Positions 47,701-57,004 of a stretch of 64,000 nt of DNA are shown here, one piece after another (the stretch's first letter is position 1; every line of letters starts with the position of its first letter). Origin of the DNA: Pseudaminobacter soli (ex Li et al. 2025). Its GTDB lineage: Bacteria; Pseudomonadota; Alphaproteobacteria; Rhizobiales; Rhizobiaceae. The notes below the pieces were generated by a model, which was not told where the DNA came from, made no database searches, and worked only from the letters and a program-made list of their open reading frames with translations. Where the stretch lies: contig NZ_JARXVF010000014.1 of NCBI RefSeq assembly GCF_029892515.1, positions 1 to 64,000 of the forward strand, read 5' to 3'. Position numbers and translations under genes: made by a program.

Positions 47701-48899
47701 AGCTTCGCCAGATAGGGTTCGAGATCGGCCAGGCTGCGCAGGGTGTTCGCCGGGCCCAAGAGGTCGACATGGGGCAGGGCCGCCTTGATGCCGCTTGCCT
47801 CAGGCATATAGCCTTCCCAGCCCATCATCGGATTCAGCCAGACGATGCTACGGCAACGTTTCGCCAACTGGGCCATCTCGCGGCCGAGAAGCGCTGCGTC
47901 GCCGGTCTCGTAGCCGTCCGAAACAATCATCACGCAACTGCGCGAATGCAGAACGCGCTGGGCGTGCCAGCGATTGAAGGTTTCGAGGCTTTCGCCGATC
48001 TTCGTTCCGCCTCCGGCGCCTTGCGCCATGATGGAAAGCCGGTCGAGCGCGCGGGCGGGATTCCTGTCCCGCATCGCATCGGAGATGTGGGCGAGGCGGG
48101 TGTGGAAGAGGAACGCTTCTGCTTCACGGAACGTATCCAGCACGCCGTGGATGAAACGCAGGAAAACCGCCGTATACATGCTCATCGAGCCCGACGCGTC
48201 GAGCAACACGACAAGCCGCAACGGCTTTTCCCTGCGCTGGCGCTTCACCAGGCTGATCGGCACGCCGCCATGGCTGATGTTGCGGTGGATGGTTCGGCGC
48301 AGGTGGAGCCTGTAGCCGTATCGTCGCGCCAGGTCGCGGCGCGTGAGCCTGATACGCATGGCGCGCGCAAGCTGCGCAGCAACGGCATGGGCTTCCTCCA
48401 TTTGAGCGGGATCGGCGATCTTGCGAAAATCGGTCTCGACAAGGTTTTCTGCACCGGAGGCGCCTTCCATGCGGCCTTCGCCGGCGCCTTCGCGGTCGGC
48501 GTCGCCTTCAGCCGCCATTTCGTCCATCAAGGCGGCTCCGTTTGTCTGATCCTTGCCGCTGCCGCTCAACAGCCGTCTGACCGAAGGCGAGTTGGCGAGG
48601 CTGCCGGTTGCTACCGAGCGGGAACGAACGTGCTTGCGCAGCCAGAAGGCGTCGAAGAGCCTGTCGAACTTTTCCCAATTCGCCCTGTTGGCGGAGAACA
48701 AGTGTTTGAAGGCCGACCGCAGCAGGGCAGGTCTCGCGGCATAGCCGGATGTGATCAAGGTGAGGGCGTCCTGTCCCTCGCTGGGGCCGACCGCAAAGGC
48801 GTTCTCGCGCAAGACCTGGAGGAAGGTGGCGATCCGGGCCGAGACAAGCCGCGGGACGTCATCAGGTCCGACGACAGCGGAGGCGGCATTGTCGCTCAT
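47697..48899 (-). CDS. coxE: CO dehydrogenase maturation protein CoxE (VWA domain)
   Basis: 400 residues. The C-terminal half is a von Willebrand A domain with the MIDAS motif DASGSMS in RLVVLLDASGSMSMYTAV; the N-terminal half is the CoxE/VWA_CoxE region, with an acidic, low-complexity linker around residues 120-150. With the AAA+ protein CoxD it forms a MoxR-VWA chaperone pair known to help insert copper into CO dehydrogenase. Start overlaps the coxD stop by four bases. Confidence 0.9.
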   Translation of the reverse strand: MSDNAASAVVGPDDVPRLVSARIATFLQVLRENAFAVGPSEGQDALTLITSGYAARPALLRSAFKHLFSANRANWEKFDRLFDAFWLRKHVRSRSVATGSLANSPSVRRLLSGSGKDQTNGAALMDEMAAEGDADREGAGEGRMEGASGAENLVETDFRKIADPAQMEEAHAVAAQLARAMRIRLTRRDLARRYGYRLHLRRTIHRNISHGGVPISLVKRQRREKPLRLVVLLDASGSMSMYTAVFLRFIHGVLDTFREAEAFLFHTRLAHISDAMRDRNPARALDRLSIMAQGAGGGTKIGESLETFNRWHAQRVLHSRSCVMIVSDGYETGDAALLGREMAQLAKRCRSIVWLNPMMGWEGYMPEASGIKAALPHVDLLGPANTLRSLADLEPYLAKL

Positions 48900-49771
48900 G
48901 CAACCCTCCCCAGCAGGCGCTCCGTAACCTCGCGGGTCATGCGCGTCTTGTCCTCATGTGTCTTCAAGAGGCACATCAGGGTCTCGTGCACCAGTTCCGG
49001 CCGGTCGTGCAAATCGGAAACGTCGAGCCCGACCAGTGCCGCCGCCCAGTCGAGCGTCTCGGCCACGCCAGGCACCTTGCGCAGGTCTTCCTTGCGGATC
49101 TTTTCGACCATCCGCGCGATCTGTAATGACAGCGTCGCGCTCGCGCCGGCAATGCGCGTCATGATGATGCGTGTCTCGCGCTCGACATCGGGATAGTCGA
49201 CATAGTGGTAGAGGCAACGCCGGCGGAGGGCGTCCGACAGTTCGCGCGTTCCGTTCGACGTCAGCACGACGTGGGGGATCGAAACCGCCTGCACCGTGCC
49301 CAATTCCGGGATCGATACCTGAAAGTCCGACAGGATTTCGAGCAAGAAAGCCTCGAACTCCTCATCTGCGCGGTCGACTTCGTCGATCAGCAGGACGGTC
49401 GGATTGTCCTGGCGGATTGCCGCCAGCAGCGGGCGCTCCAGCAGGTATTTTTCGGAAAAGATGTGGTCTTCGATCTGGGTTGCATCCTTGCCCTGATGCG
49501 CCTGGATCGCCAGCAGCTGCCGCTGATAGTTCCACTCATAGAGGGCGGCGGATTGGTCTAGGCCCTCATAGCATTGCAGGCGAATGAGCCTGGTGGCGCA
49601 GGCCGAGGCGAGCGCTTTGGCCACTTCGGTCTTGCCCACGCCGGCTTCGCCCTCCAGCAGCAGCGGCCGCTTCAGCAGCTGCATGATGGCGATTGCGGTG
49701 GCGAGTTCGTCGTCGGCGATGTAGCCCGCCTCCGCAAGGCGCTCGGCAATTTCTTCGCGGGAGAGGGGCAT
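48896..49771 (-). CDS. coxD: CO dehydrogenase maturation ATPase CoxD (MoxR-type AAA+)
   Basis: 291 residues. Walker A is LLEGEAGVGKTEVAKALA (about 34-51), Walker B is TVLLIDEVDRADEEFEAF, and sensor/arginine-finger residues follow in LTSNGTRELSDALRRRCLYH. CoxD is a membrane-associated AAA+ chaperone that helps build the bimetallic site of CO dehydrogenase in O. carboxidovorans. Nine bases separate it from coxL. Confidence 0.92.
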   Translation of the reverse strand: MPLSREEIAERLAEAGYIADDELATAIAIMQLLKRPLLLEGEAGVGKTEVAKALASACATRLIRLQCYEGLDQSAALYEWNYQRQLLAIQAHQGKDATQIEDHIFSEKYLLERPLLAAIRQDNPTVLLIDEVDRADEEFEAFLLEILSDFQVSIPELGTVQAVSIPHVVLTSNGTRELSDALRRRCLYHYVDYPDVERETRIIMTRIAGASATLSLQIARMVEKIRKEDLRKVPGVAETLDWAAALVGLDVSDLHDRPELVHETLMCLLKTHEDKTRMTREVTERLLGRVA

Positions 49772-49780
49772 GGCGTTTCC

Positions 49781-52201
49781 TTACCCCGTGACCCCCAGCC
49801 GCTTTGCCGCCTGCCAGTTGCGCCAGAAGTCGTGCGGCATCTGGATGTGCGTCGAGCCAAGGAACGAAAAGGCGTCGTTGACGGCATTGGAAAAGGCCGG
49901 CACGCCGCCGACATTCGGGCTTTCGCCGACGCCCTTCGCGCCGATCGGATGGTGCGGCGAGGGCGTGACCGTAAAATCCGTCTCCCAGTGCGGCGTCTCC
50001 ACAGCCGTCGGCAGGAAGAAGTCCATGAACGAACCGGTCAGCACGTTGCCCGTGTCGTCGTAGCGGATTTCCTGGCCCATCGCGATGGCAAAGGCTTCAG
50101 TAAGCCCGCCATGGACCTGTCCCTCGATGATCATCGGGTTGATGCGAGTGCCGCAATCGTCGAGCGCGTAGAAACGGCGGACCTTGTAGACGCCGGTGTC
50201 GACGTCGATGTCCATGACGCAGACATAGGCACCGAATGGATAGGTCATGTTGGGCGGATCGTAGTAGCTGACCGCTTCCAATCCGGGCTCCATGCCGGGC
50301 GGAACTGAATTGTAAGCTGCCCAGCATATGTCCTTCATCGACATGAATTTTTCGGGCAAGCCTTTTACCCGGAATCCATCGACGTCCCATTCAAGGTCGT
50401 CTTCGTGGACCTCCAGCTTGTAGGCCGCGATCATCTGCGCCTTGGCCTTGATTTTCCGCGCGGCGGTGGCGATCGCAGCACCGGCTACGGGCGTGGAGCG
50501 CGAGCCATAGGTGCCAAGACCATAGGGCGCCGTGTCGGTATTGCCTTCCTCGACCGTGATGTCGTCGGCAGGTATCCCGATCTCGGATGCGATGATCTGT
50601 GCATAGGTCGTTTCGTGGCCTTGGCCCTGGCTCTTGGTGCCCATGCGGGCGATGCCGGCGCCTGTCGGGTGCAGCCTGATCTCGCAGCTGTCGAACATGG
50701 CGATGCCGAGGATATCACAGTTCTTGGATGGGCCGGCACCGACGATCTCGGTGAAGAAGGACACGCCTATGCCCATGATTTCGCGCGTCTCGCCGCGCTT
50801 GAAGGCCTCGCGCCTGGCGGCCTGCTCCTTGCGGAGGTCTTCATATTTGACCGTTTCCAATGCCTTCTTGAGCGCGGTCTGGTAGTTGCCAGAGTCGTAT
50901 TCCCAGCCGAGCGCGGAGTGGTACGGAAACTGCTCGGGCTTGATAAAATTCTTCATGCGGAGTTCGGCAGGATCCATGCCGAGCTTCTGGGCGAGAATGT
51001 CCATCGCGCGCTCTATGCAGTAGGCGGCTTCCGTCACCCGGAAGGAGCACCGATAGGCAACGCCGCCGGGCGCCTTGTTGGTGTAGATGCCGTCCACCGA
51101 GACATAGGCAGTCGGGAAGTCATAAGACCCAGTGACGATGTTGAAGAAGCCTGCCGGCCATTTGGACGGGTCGGCGCAGGCGTCAAAGGCGCCATGATCG
51201 GCCAGCACGTGTACGCGGAGCGCAGTGACCATGCCTTCCTTCGTGGCCGCGATCTCGGCCGTCATGTGGTAGTCGCGGGCGAATGAGGTGGCCGTCAGGT
51301 TCTCGATGCGGTCCTCCACCCATTTCACCGGCTTACCGGTGACGATCGAGGCGACCGCAGAGCAGATGTAACCGGGGTAGGCACCGACCTTGTTGCCGAA
51401 GCCGCCGCCAATGTCGGGCGAGATCACGTGGATCTTCTGCTCCGGCAGCTTGGCGATTAACGCCACCACCGTGCGGATGACATGCGGGGCCTGGAAGGTG
51501 CCCCAGATGGTCAGCTCGCCCTTGATCTTGTCGAAGGAGCAGACGCACTGGCACGTCTCGAGCGGCGAGGGGTGGACGCGCTGATAGGAAATCAGCTCCT
51601 TGATCGTCACCTCCGCCTTGCCGAAGGCTGCGTCGGTGAGTTCCTGGTCGCCCACCGTCCATTCGAAGATGTGGTTGGGATGCCGGCGAGGGCCGTGCGC
51701 GCCGTCTTTCTTGTCCTTGATGTCTTCACGTAAAACTGGAGCATCCGGCTCCAATGCCTTGAAAGGATCGATAAGAACCGGCAATGCCTCATACTCGACG
51801 TCCACGGCCGCAACGCCGTCATCGGCGGCATAGCGATCGGTGGCGACCACAAAGGCGACTTCCTGACCCTGGAACAGAACCTTGCCGTCGGCCAGCACCA
51901 TCTGAACGTCGCCAGCCAGCGTCGGCATCCAGGCCAGGTTGACGCCCTTCAGATCCTCGGCCGTCAGCACGGCGAGCACGCCGGGCACCTTCAATGCCGC
52001 ATCCTTGTTGATGGATTTGACGCGCGCATGGGCGTGAGGCGAACGCACGAAATCGCCATGCAGCATGCCGGGCAGCTTCAGGTCGTCGACATAGTTGCCC
52101 TTGCCCTGAGTGAAGCGGATGTCCTCCACCCGCTTGCGTTTGCAACCAAGACCTTCAAGCTTGGCTTCGCGCTGCTCGCGCGTAAGGGTGATGTCGTTCA
52201 T
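49781..52201 (-). CDS. coxL: Aerobic CO dehydrogenase large subunit, form I (Mo-Cu)
   Basis: 806 residues from ATG 52201, three fewer than the O. carboxidovorans enzyme. The active-site loop is [13 protein letters not shown] with Cys385, the residue that binds copper; form II relatives have AYRGAGR. The molybdopterin region [15 protein letters not shown] near the C-terminus carries the conserved catalytic Glu. CoxL holds the Mo-Cu cofactor that oxidises CO with water to CO2 and feeds electrons to quinones. It overlaps coxS by four bases (ATGA). Confidence 0.96.
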   Translation of the reverse strand: MNDITLTREQREAKLEGLGCKRKRVEDIRFTQGKGNYVDDLKLPGMLHGDFVRSPHAHARVKSINKDAALKVPGVLAVLTAEDLKGVNLAWMPTLAGDVQMVLADGKVLFQGQEVAFVVATDRYAADDGVAAVDVEYEALPVLIDPFKALEPDAPVLREDIKDKKDGAHGPRRHPNHIFEWTVGDQELTDAAFGKAEVTIKELISYQRVHPSPLETCQCVCSFDKIKGELTIWGTFQAPHVIRTVVALIAKLPEQKIHVISPDIGGGFGNKVGAYPGYICSAVASIVTGKPVKWVEDRIENLTATSFARDYHMTAEIAATKEGMVTALRVHVLADHGAFDACADPSKWPAGFFNIVTGSYDFPTAYVSVDGIYTNKAPGGVAYRCSFRVTEAAYCIERAMDILAQKLGMDPAELRMKNFIKPEQFPYHSALGWEYDSGNYQTALKKALETVKYEDLRKEQAARREAFKRGETREIMGIGVSFFTEIVGAGPSKNCDILGIAMFDSCEIRLHPTGAGIARMGTKSQGQGHETTYAQIIASEIGIPADDITVEEGNTDTAPYGLGTYGSRSTPVAGAAIATAARKIKAKAQMIAAYKLEVHEDDLEWDVDGFRVKGLPEKFMSMKDICWAAYNSVPPGMEPGLEAVSYYDPPNMTYPFGAYVCVMDIDVDTGVYKVRRFYALDDCGTRINPMIIEGQVHGGLTEAFAIAMGQEIRYDDTGNVLTGSFMDFFLPTAVETPHWETDFTVTPSPHHPIGAKGVGESPNVGGVPAFSNAVNDAFSFLGSTHIQMPHDFWRNWQAAKRLGVTG

Positions 52202-52698
52202 TCCGCGGCCTCCTTGAATTCGACGCCGTTCAGCTTGGCGGCAGCGTATTGGATTGCCTTGACGATGTTCTGGTAGCCGGTGCAGCGGCAGAGATTGCCC
52301 GAAATGCCGAACCGGATTTCCTCGTCGGTCGGGTTCGGGTGTTCCTTCAGCAGCCTGTGGGCGCGCATGATCATGCCGGGCGTGCAGAAGCCGCATTGCA
52401 GCCCGTGCATCATGCGAAAACCTTCCTGCAGCGCCGAAAGCGTGCCGTCGGCATTGGCCATGCCTTCGATGGTGGTGATGTTGGCGCCGTCGGCCTGCAC
52501 GACAAACATGGTGCAGCTCTTGACCGACATGCCGTCGAGATCGACGGTGCAGGCGCCGCAATGCGAAGTCTCGCAGCCGATATGGGTGCCGGTGAGTTGC
52601 AGGTTTTCGCGGATGAAGTGCACCAGGAGCATGCGCGGCTCGACGAGCCCGTCGACCTGCGTGCCGTTCACCGTCATCGTGACATGGATTTTGGTCAT
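52198..52698 (-). CDS. coxS: CO dehydrogenase small subunit (two 2Fe-2S clusters)
   Basis: 166 residues. All eight cluster cysteines are present: 42, 47, 50 and 62 for the plant-type cluster ([10 protein letters not shown]) and 102, 105, 137 and 139 for the second (QCGFCTPGM and [11 protein letters not shown]). Spacing equals that of characterised CoxS. It relays electrons from the Mo-Cu site of CoxL to the FAD of CoxM. Thirteen bases behind coxM. Confidence 0.96.
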   Translation of the reverse strand: MTKIHVTMTVNGTQVDGLVEPRMLLVHFIRENLQLTGTHIGCETSHCGACTVDLDGMSVKSCTMFVVQADGANITTIEGMANADGTLSALQEGFRMMHGLQCGFCTPGMIMRAHRLLKEHPNPTDEEIRFGISGNLCRCTGYQNIVKAIQYAAAKLNGVEFKEAAE

Positions 52699-52711
52699 CG
52701 TCCTGCCTCCC

Positions 52712-53575
52712 TCAAATGGCTACGCTCGCCGCGCGTTTCAGCGCGCGTGCGACCATGACGCCGCCGACATGCTTCCTGTATTCGACCGGGCCACGCCCAT
52801 CGGCGGCCGGTGACATGATCGCCTCGGCCGCGGCAGCCGCCTTTTTCAACGTTTCGTCGTCGAGCGCGGTACCAATCACCAATTGCGCGGCGTCTTCGGC
52901 CAGGAGAGGTGTTTCGGATAGGTTGGTGAGGCCGATCGAGCAGGTTGCCACCTTGCCGTCCGACATGGTCAAGACGACTGCGGCCGCCGCCGTGGCATAG
53001 TCGCCAACCTTGCGCTTCAGCTTTTCATAGGCATAGCCGTGTCCGGCCGGCGGTACGGGAACCGTGATGGCGGTCAGGATTTCGCCCGGCTCCAGCGCCG
53101 TAAAATAGGCGCCCTGGTAAAAGTCGCGTGCGGCGACTTCGCGCGTCTCGTCAGGGCCGACGAGGCGATAGGTTGCGCCCAGTGTCATCATCAGCGCCGG
53201 CATGTCGTTGCCGGGATCGCCATTGGCGACATTGCCGCCGACGGTGCCGCGATAGCGAACCTGTGGATCGGAAATCACCAATGCCGCCTCATGGAGGATC
53301 GGCAAGGAATTTGAGATGATGTCTGAGCCCAGCAGTTCATGCTGTGTGGTCATCGGGCCGATCACGATGTTCTGGGCCTCGTGCCGGATGCCCTTGAGAG
53401 CTTCCAGGGCGTGCAAATCTATCAGGTGAGACGGCGTTGCCAGCCTGAGCTTCATCATGGGGATGAGGCTGTGGCCGCCGGCGAGCGGACGCGCCTCGTC
53501 GCCGAAATCGGACAGGAGCTTGACCGCATCGGCGATGGTCGTCGGCCGGTGATATTCGAAAGGGCCTGGAATCAT
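52712..53575 (-). CDS. coxM: CO dehydrogenase medium subunit (FAD)
   Basis: 287 residues from ATG 53575 ([20 protein letters not shown]), set by GGAGGAAACG just upstream. FAD motifs AGGHS at 32-36 and TVGGN at 111-115 are at the positions known for CoxM. It passes electrons from the iron-sulfur clusters to the quinone pool. It is the first structural gene; the order M-S-L is that of form I operons. A 165-nt gap separates it from coxC. Confidence 0.95.
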   Translation of the reverse strand: MIPGPFEYHRPTTIADAVKLLSDFGDEARPLAGGHSLIPMMKLRLATPSHLIDLHALEALKGIRHEAQNIVIGPMTTQHELLGSDIISNSLPILHEAALVISDPQVRYRGTVGGNVANGDPGNDMPALMMTLGATYRLVGPDETREVAARDFYQGAYFTALEPGEILTAITVPVPPAGHGYAYEKLKRKVGDYATAAAAVVLTMSDGKVATCSIGLTNLSETPLLAEDAAQLVIGTALDDETLKKAAAAAEAIMSPAADGRGPVEYRKHVGGVMVARALKRAASVAI

Positions 53576-53740
53576 CGTTTCCTCCACCCGTTCTTTGTTC
53601 CGGATGCCCGGAATCCGAACGTCTGACCGAACCGTGTTCCTCGGGCCGCAGGTGTGCAATCCGCCCAAACTGGGTGTGTCACGAGCGTCGGAAAATCGCA
53701 CGAAATGGGGCGAGCCGAGCACCAACTGCGTCAGGTCAGC
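53576..53740 (-). promoter_or_regulatory. coxC-coxM gap with possible LytTR-type repeats
   Basis: On the minus strand four short elements with a GTT core resemble the LytTR half-site: GCAGTTGGT, CCAGTTTGG, ACGGTTCGG and GACGTTCGG. The last two lie 12 bases apart, about 40-55 nt before coxM. The neighbouring CoxC carries a LytTR DNA-binding domain, so this is a reasonable place for its operator. Matches are 8 of 9 at best and the region is GC-rich, so chance is not excluded. Confidence 0.3.
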
Positions 53741-54958
53741 TTACCTATCGGACTGTGTGTTTCTCCGGGCCAAGCCGAGACGGGTGCGCAGTTCGGCAAT
53801 CTTTGCGCGGCTCACCGGGACGATATGCGGGTGAGGGCCATCGAGCTCCACCATCGCTCCATCGCCCTCCCTACGCATGAAGACGACATGCGGAATGGCG
53901 ATGATATGGCTCCTGTGCACGCGCAAAAACAGGTCCGGATCGAGCCGCGCCTCCACATCCGAGATCGACCACAGACACATACGTTCGCGCACACCGTCAT
54001 GGATCTGCGTGTAATGGGCGTCGGCACGCACGCTGCGGATATCGCCGATGTCGATGAAATGCGTGCCTCCCACGCCCTCCACGGGCAGGCGCGATACGGA
54101 AGGGATGCGTGGCTGCCCTAGACCGCCCAGCGGGGACGCGGCAAGATGCGGCCCACTCGTTTCGCGCCCAGACCTTTCGAAGGCCGGGCCTTCGACAATG
54201 GTGTCGGGCGATGACGGAGTTTCATCGGGCAGCCCTGGTTCTAACGGCGCACGCGGTTCGGGGACGAGAAAGAGGAGAAAGCCGGCCGCGATCAGAAAGC
54301 ACAGAGGCGCAACGACCAGCGACAGATCCTGCGGCGACACCTCAACTCCTGACAACGGATGCGCCGCCTCGGCCGCGGGTATGAAATGCATGCCGTGCAT
54401 TGCGGTGTAGTGCATGCCCGAAACGGCGATGCCGAATGCAATGGCGCTGAGCGCCAGCCGCCTGCCGACATGGTGCGCCATGAAGATGTGCAATCCGCCA
54501 TAAGCCGTGGCAACGGCAATCAGGACGGAGAGCAGGACCATCACGCGGTCATGCTCTATCCGGAATGGACCATTGAGACCACGAATGCCGACATAGTGCA
54601 TTGAAACGATGCCCGCCCCAAGCAGGAGAGCGGCGGCAGCGACCCTCATTTCCGAGGGTTCGCCCATGCTGATGAAGAACAGCGAGACGCCGACGACCAG
54701 CGCGCAAATGAGGAAGGACACGACAGTCGGCAGCACAAGATAGTTGGTGCCCGGCGGCGTCTGGGTAGCGAGCAGGCCCACGAAATGCATGGTCCAGATT
54801 CCGAGTGCCAGAAAGCATGTGGCGCCGGCAAGAAGAAGCCTGCGCCTAAAACCTGGCGTGCCGCGAATACGCGCTGCGAGACCAAAACCGGTGTAGCCAC
54901 CCAGTATGGCAACCAGAATGGAAAGCGCGACGAGATATGGATTATGCCCTTCGAGCAT
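53741..54958 (-). CDS. coxC: CoxC-like membrane regulator (MHYT sensor + LytTR DNA-binding domain)
   Basis: 405 residues from ATG 54958; a GTG at 55015 is possible and no binding site decides. The N-terminal half has seven helices with three MHYT-type motifs (WTMHFVGLLA, SMHYVGIRG, SGMHYTAMHGM), thought to bind copper or a gas ligand. A linker of about 60 residues leads to a C-terminal LytTR domain (RSVRADAHYTQIHDG, FLRVHRSHIIAIPHVVFM). In O. carboxidovorans coxC lies just before coxM and has the same domain pair. It probably senses CO or metal and controls the cox genes. Confidence 0.85.
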   Translation of the reverse strand: MLEGHNPYLVALSILVAILGGYTGFGLAARIRGTPGFRRRLLLAGATCFLALGIWTMHFVGLLATQTPPGTNYLVLPTVVSFLICALVVGVSLFFISMGEPSEMRVAAAALLLGAGIVSMHYVGIRGLNGPFRIEHDRVMVLLSVLIAVATAYGGLHIFMAHHVGRRLALSAIAFGIAVSGMHYTAMHGMHFIPAAEAAHPLSGVEVSPQDLSLVVAPLCFLIAAGFLLFLVPEPRAPLEPGLPDETPSSPDTIVEGPAFERSGRETSGPHLAASPLGGLGQPRIPSVSRLPVEGVGGTHFIDIGDIRSVRADAHYTQIHDGVRERMCLWSISDVEARLDPDLFLRVHRSHIIAIPHVVFMRREGDGAMVELDGPHPHIVPVSRAKIAELRTRLGLARRNTQSDR

Positions 54959-55156
54959 ATCGGCACCGGCACGCGTGTATCGTTGCCCGAGCGTACCTTC
55001 TCCTGTGCGCAACACTATATGCGTCAGCGCTCTACTGACAACAATTGGCGCCTTCTCCTGGCGAGCGATCGCCGGGCAACCCTGGCCTGCGACGAGAGCC
55101 GGCTACAACCAAGCGCAATTTTAGGCTACGCTGATACGCAACCGGTGAGGGCCGCC

Positions 55157-55741
55157 ATGCCAGAAGAGATCGAAGTCGACACCGAAAAACTGCACGAGGC
55201 AATCCACGAAGAGGTGGAGAAAGAGGGCACCGCGCTGCTTCGCACGATAGCGCTGACCACCGCGCTGTTTGCTGCATTGGCCGCGGTCGCCTCGTTGCTC
55301 GCGGGTAGCTCGGTCAATGAGGCGCTCGCACTCAAGACCGAAGCAACACAACTGCAAACGCAAGCGTCGGACCAATGGGCTTATTACCAGGCCAAGGGCA
55401 TCAAAGCCGTCGTCCTCGAATCCCAGAAGAGCCTTCTTTCGAGCTTGGACAAGCCAATCCCGCCAGAATTCGAAAAGAACCTTGCCCGCTACAATGACGA
55501 GCAGCGGCAAGCGCAGAAGAAGGCGCAGGAACTCGAGAGCCAACGCGACGAGAAGGGCTTGGAGGCCGATCAACTGATCCATCGCCACCACTTCTTCGCC
55601 AACGCGGTGGCACTTCTGCAAGTCGCCATTGCCCTGGGCGCGGTGGCTGCATTGACGCGAAAGCGCCTCGCTTGGCGCGGTTCGGTGGCGCTCGGCATTA
55701 TTGGCGCAGGGATATTTCTCTGGGGGCTCGTCGGATCCTGA
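55157..55741 (+). CDS. DUF4337 membrane protein
   Basis: 194 residues from ATG 55157 (MPEEIEVDTEKLHEAIHEEV); GTGAGG lies upstream. One helix near residues 28-50, a coiled-coil-like region (YNDEQRQAQKKAQELESQRD) and two helices near the C-terminus match the DUF4337 family, whose role is unknown. It is divergent from coxC with a 198-nt gap and is the last intact core gene before the tRNA fragment. Confidence 0.82.
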   Translation: MPEEIEVDTEKLHEAIHEEVEKEGTALLRTIALTTALFAALAAVASLLAGSSVNEALALKTEATQLQTQASDQWAYYQAKGIKAVVLESQKSLLSSLDKPIPPEFEKNLARYNDEQRQAQKKAQELESQRDEKGLEADQLIHRHHFFANAVALLQVAIALGAVAALTRKRLAWRGSVALGIIGAGIFLWGLVGS

Positions 55742-55944
55742 GCCTAGGTCAGAGTGGCGGAGCGGCCCAGTTCGCCCTAAAGCAAGTCGAGCGTGTGGGT
55801 AGTTGTAGTGTCCCAGATGTCGCAGAACAGGTTGACGCAGCGATCCGGGGCGCGGTAAAGGCGAACTGCAAAGACATTCGGTAGCAAAAATGGATCTTGC
55901 GCATGGCTGCAGGAAATCCATAAAAACTAACGAAATCAATGCCG

Positions 55945-55983
55945 GGAGGGATGGCCGAGCGGTTTAAGGCACCGGTCTTGAAA
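55945..55983 (+). tRNA. 5' half of tRNA-Ser(UGA), truncated in the anticodon loop
   Basis: GGAGGGATGGCCGAGCGG at 55945 begins a serine tRNA: 5' acceptor strand, D-arm (GGTTTAAGGC) and 5' anticodon stem ACCGG with loop TCTTGAAA carrying the anticodon TGA. After 55983 the sequence turns to TTCGCTCACTG, which has no matching 3' stem, long variable arm, T-arm or acceptor end. I found no 3' half elsewhere in the window. The likely cause is integration or recombination at this tRNA. Confidence 0.8.
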
Positions 55984-56091
55984 TTCGCTCACTGTCATAC
56001 CTTCCTGTTTTGTTCCATCCTTATTTGTTTCGTATAATCAAGCCATTAGCTCGTCAGCTTGATCTTTCTGTCCGCCTTCGTCACTGTCGGT

Positions 56092-56121
56092 GCTACGCAG
56101 TTGCGTAGCAAAAAGCGTAGC
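56092..56121. repeat. Three 7-bp GCGTAGC elements; rest of the gap after the tRNA fragment
   Basis: GCTACGC at 56092-56098 is inverted relative to GCGTAGC at 56103-56109 and 56115-56121. The cluster lies about 110 nt inside the foreign side of the broken tRNA and may be binding sites of a recombinase or excisionase. No integrase gene is seen in the 524-nt gap (55742-56265). Confidence 0.5.
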
Positions 56122-56265
56122 AACCGTTCACTTACCGTTCCGCCTATGTGTGCTTGCCGCCCGGCGTTATTTCTCGCACCCGGCCGCCCATGGCATCCCC
56201 CTTTCGGATGAATTGACGTCTGCGCCTTTCCGGCTCCGGATATCTCCGGGATATGGGAGGGGAGC

Positions 56266-56889
56266 ATGTCGATCATCAAATTTCGCTGCGTTTCGCAGCG
56301 CTTTGCCGACGTCTATTACGAAATCTCTGCCGGGTCGAAATCGTGTTCGTGCCAATGCGATGGCTACTTTGAGGGATGGTGCAGCCATATTGACGCGACG
56401 ATCGTCTGCGGTGAGCGCGCCATGGTCCACCCGGACGATCTTGATCTGGCAGCCCGAGCATCGGCTCGACTGAGGGGCAAACTGAAAGCACCAGACGACT
56501 GGAAGGCCTCCTGGCGCCGGAACATGAGGTGGCGGGGATTGGCGACCCGCAAATTTGTGCCGTCCACTGTCGGACTTAGCGGCAGGCCAGTGGTGTGCTT
56601 CACCGGAGCTATGGACAGGCCAAGAAAGGAGTTTTTGGCCGAGGCTGAGAAATCAGGTTGGGAGCCGGTCAATCGCGTCCATTCAAAGATCACGGTGATG
56701 GTCAGCTCAGATCCACACAGCGCGACCGCAAAGATGGATTTTGCGCGCTGGCGTGGGATTCCGATCCTTAGCCCAGAAGAGTGGGAGGAGGCTCGAGATT
56801 TCGGGGTGCTGCCACCGGTGCCGGAGCCGGATCCGAGCAAAAGCCTCTGGAAGCGGCTAACCGCGCCATTTCGTTATCTGACATCGTGA
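56266..56889 (+). CDS. Protein with SWIM-like zinc finger and BRCT domain
   Basis: 207 residues from ATG 56266, with GGGAGGGGAG upstream. Near residue 27 SCQCDGYFEGWCSHIDA fits the SWIM pattern CxC-x7-CxH, a zinc finger that binds nucleic acid or protein. Residues about 105-180 read as a BRCT domain (GRPVVCFTGAMDRPRKEFLA to GIPILSPEEWEEA), as in bacterial ligases and exonucleases. The combination suggests a DNA-repair or DNA-binding role. It is the first gene inside the proposed island. Confidence 0.65.
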   Translation: MSIIKFRCVSQRFADVYYEISAGSKSCSCQCDGYFEGWCSHIDATIVCGERAMVHPDDLDLAARASARLRGKLKAPDDWKASWRRNMRWRGLATRKFVPSTVGLSGRPVVCFTGAMDRPRKEFLAEAEKSGWEPVNRVHSKITVMVSSDPHSATAKMDFARWRGIPILSPEEWEEARDFGVLPPVPEPDPSKSLWKRLTAPFRYLTS

Positions 56890-56971
56890 CTTGAATATTT
56901 TCAGTCACTTAGCTGCCTAGTTAGCGAAACCGAAATTGGAATTCAAAAATCCGAAATATGCGGGAGGCGCG

Positions 56972-57003
56972 GCCGTGCCGCCTCCGCGGGTAGGCGGCAC
57001 GGC
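56972..57003. terminator. Perfect 11-bp hairpin between convergent genes
   Basis: GCCGTGCCGCC (56972-56982) pairs with GGCGGCACGGC (56993-57003). It lies between the SWIM-BRCT gene and the OsmC gene. There is no T-run, so termination is likely only in part. Confidence 0.5.
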
Positions 57004-57004
57004 T

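Noticed and set aside
49781-52201. Assignment of CoxL to form II or to xanthine dehydrogenase
   Set aside because: The loop is AYRCSFR, not AYRGAGR, and subunits match CoxM and CoxS residue by residue at cofactor positions.
56046-56279. Minus-strand frame of 77 codons as an integrase end
   Set aside because: No catalytic Arg/His/Tyr pattern of tyrosine recombinases; likely chance.
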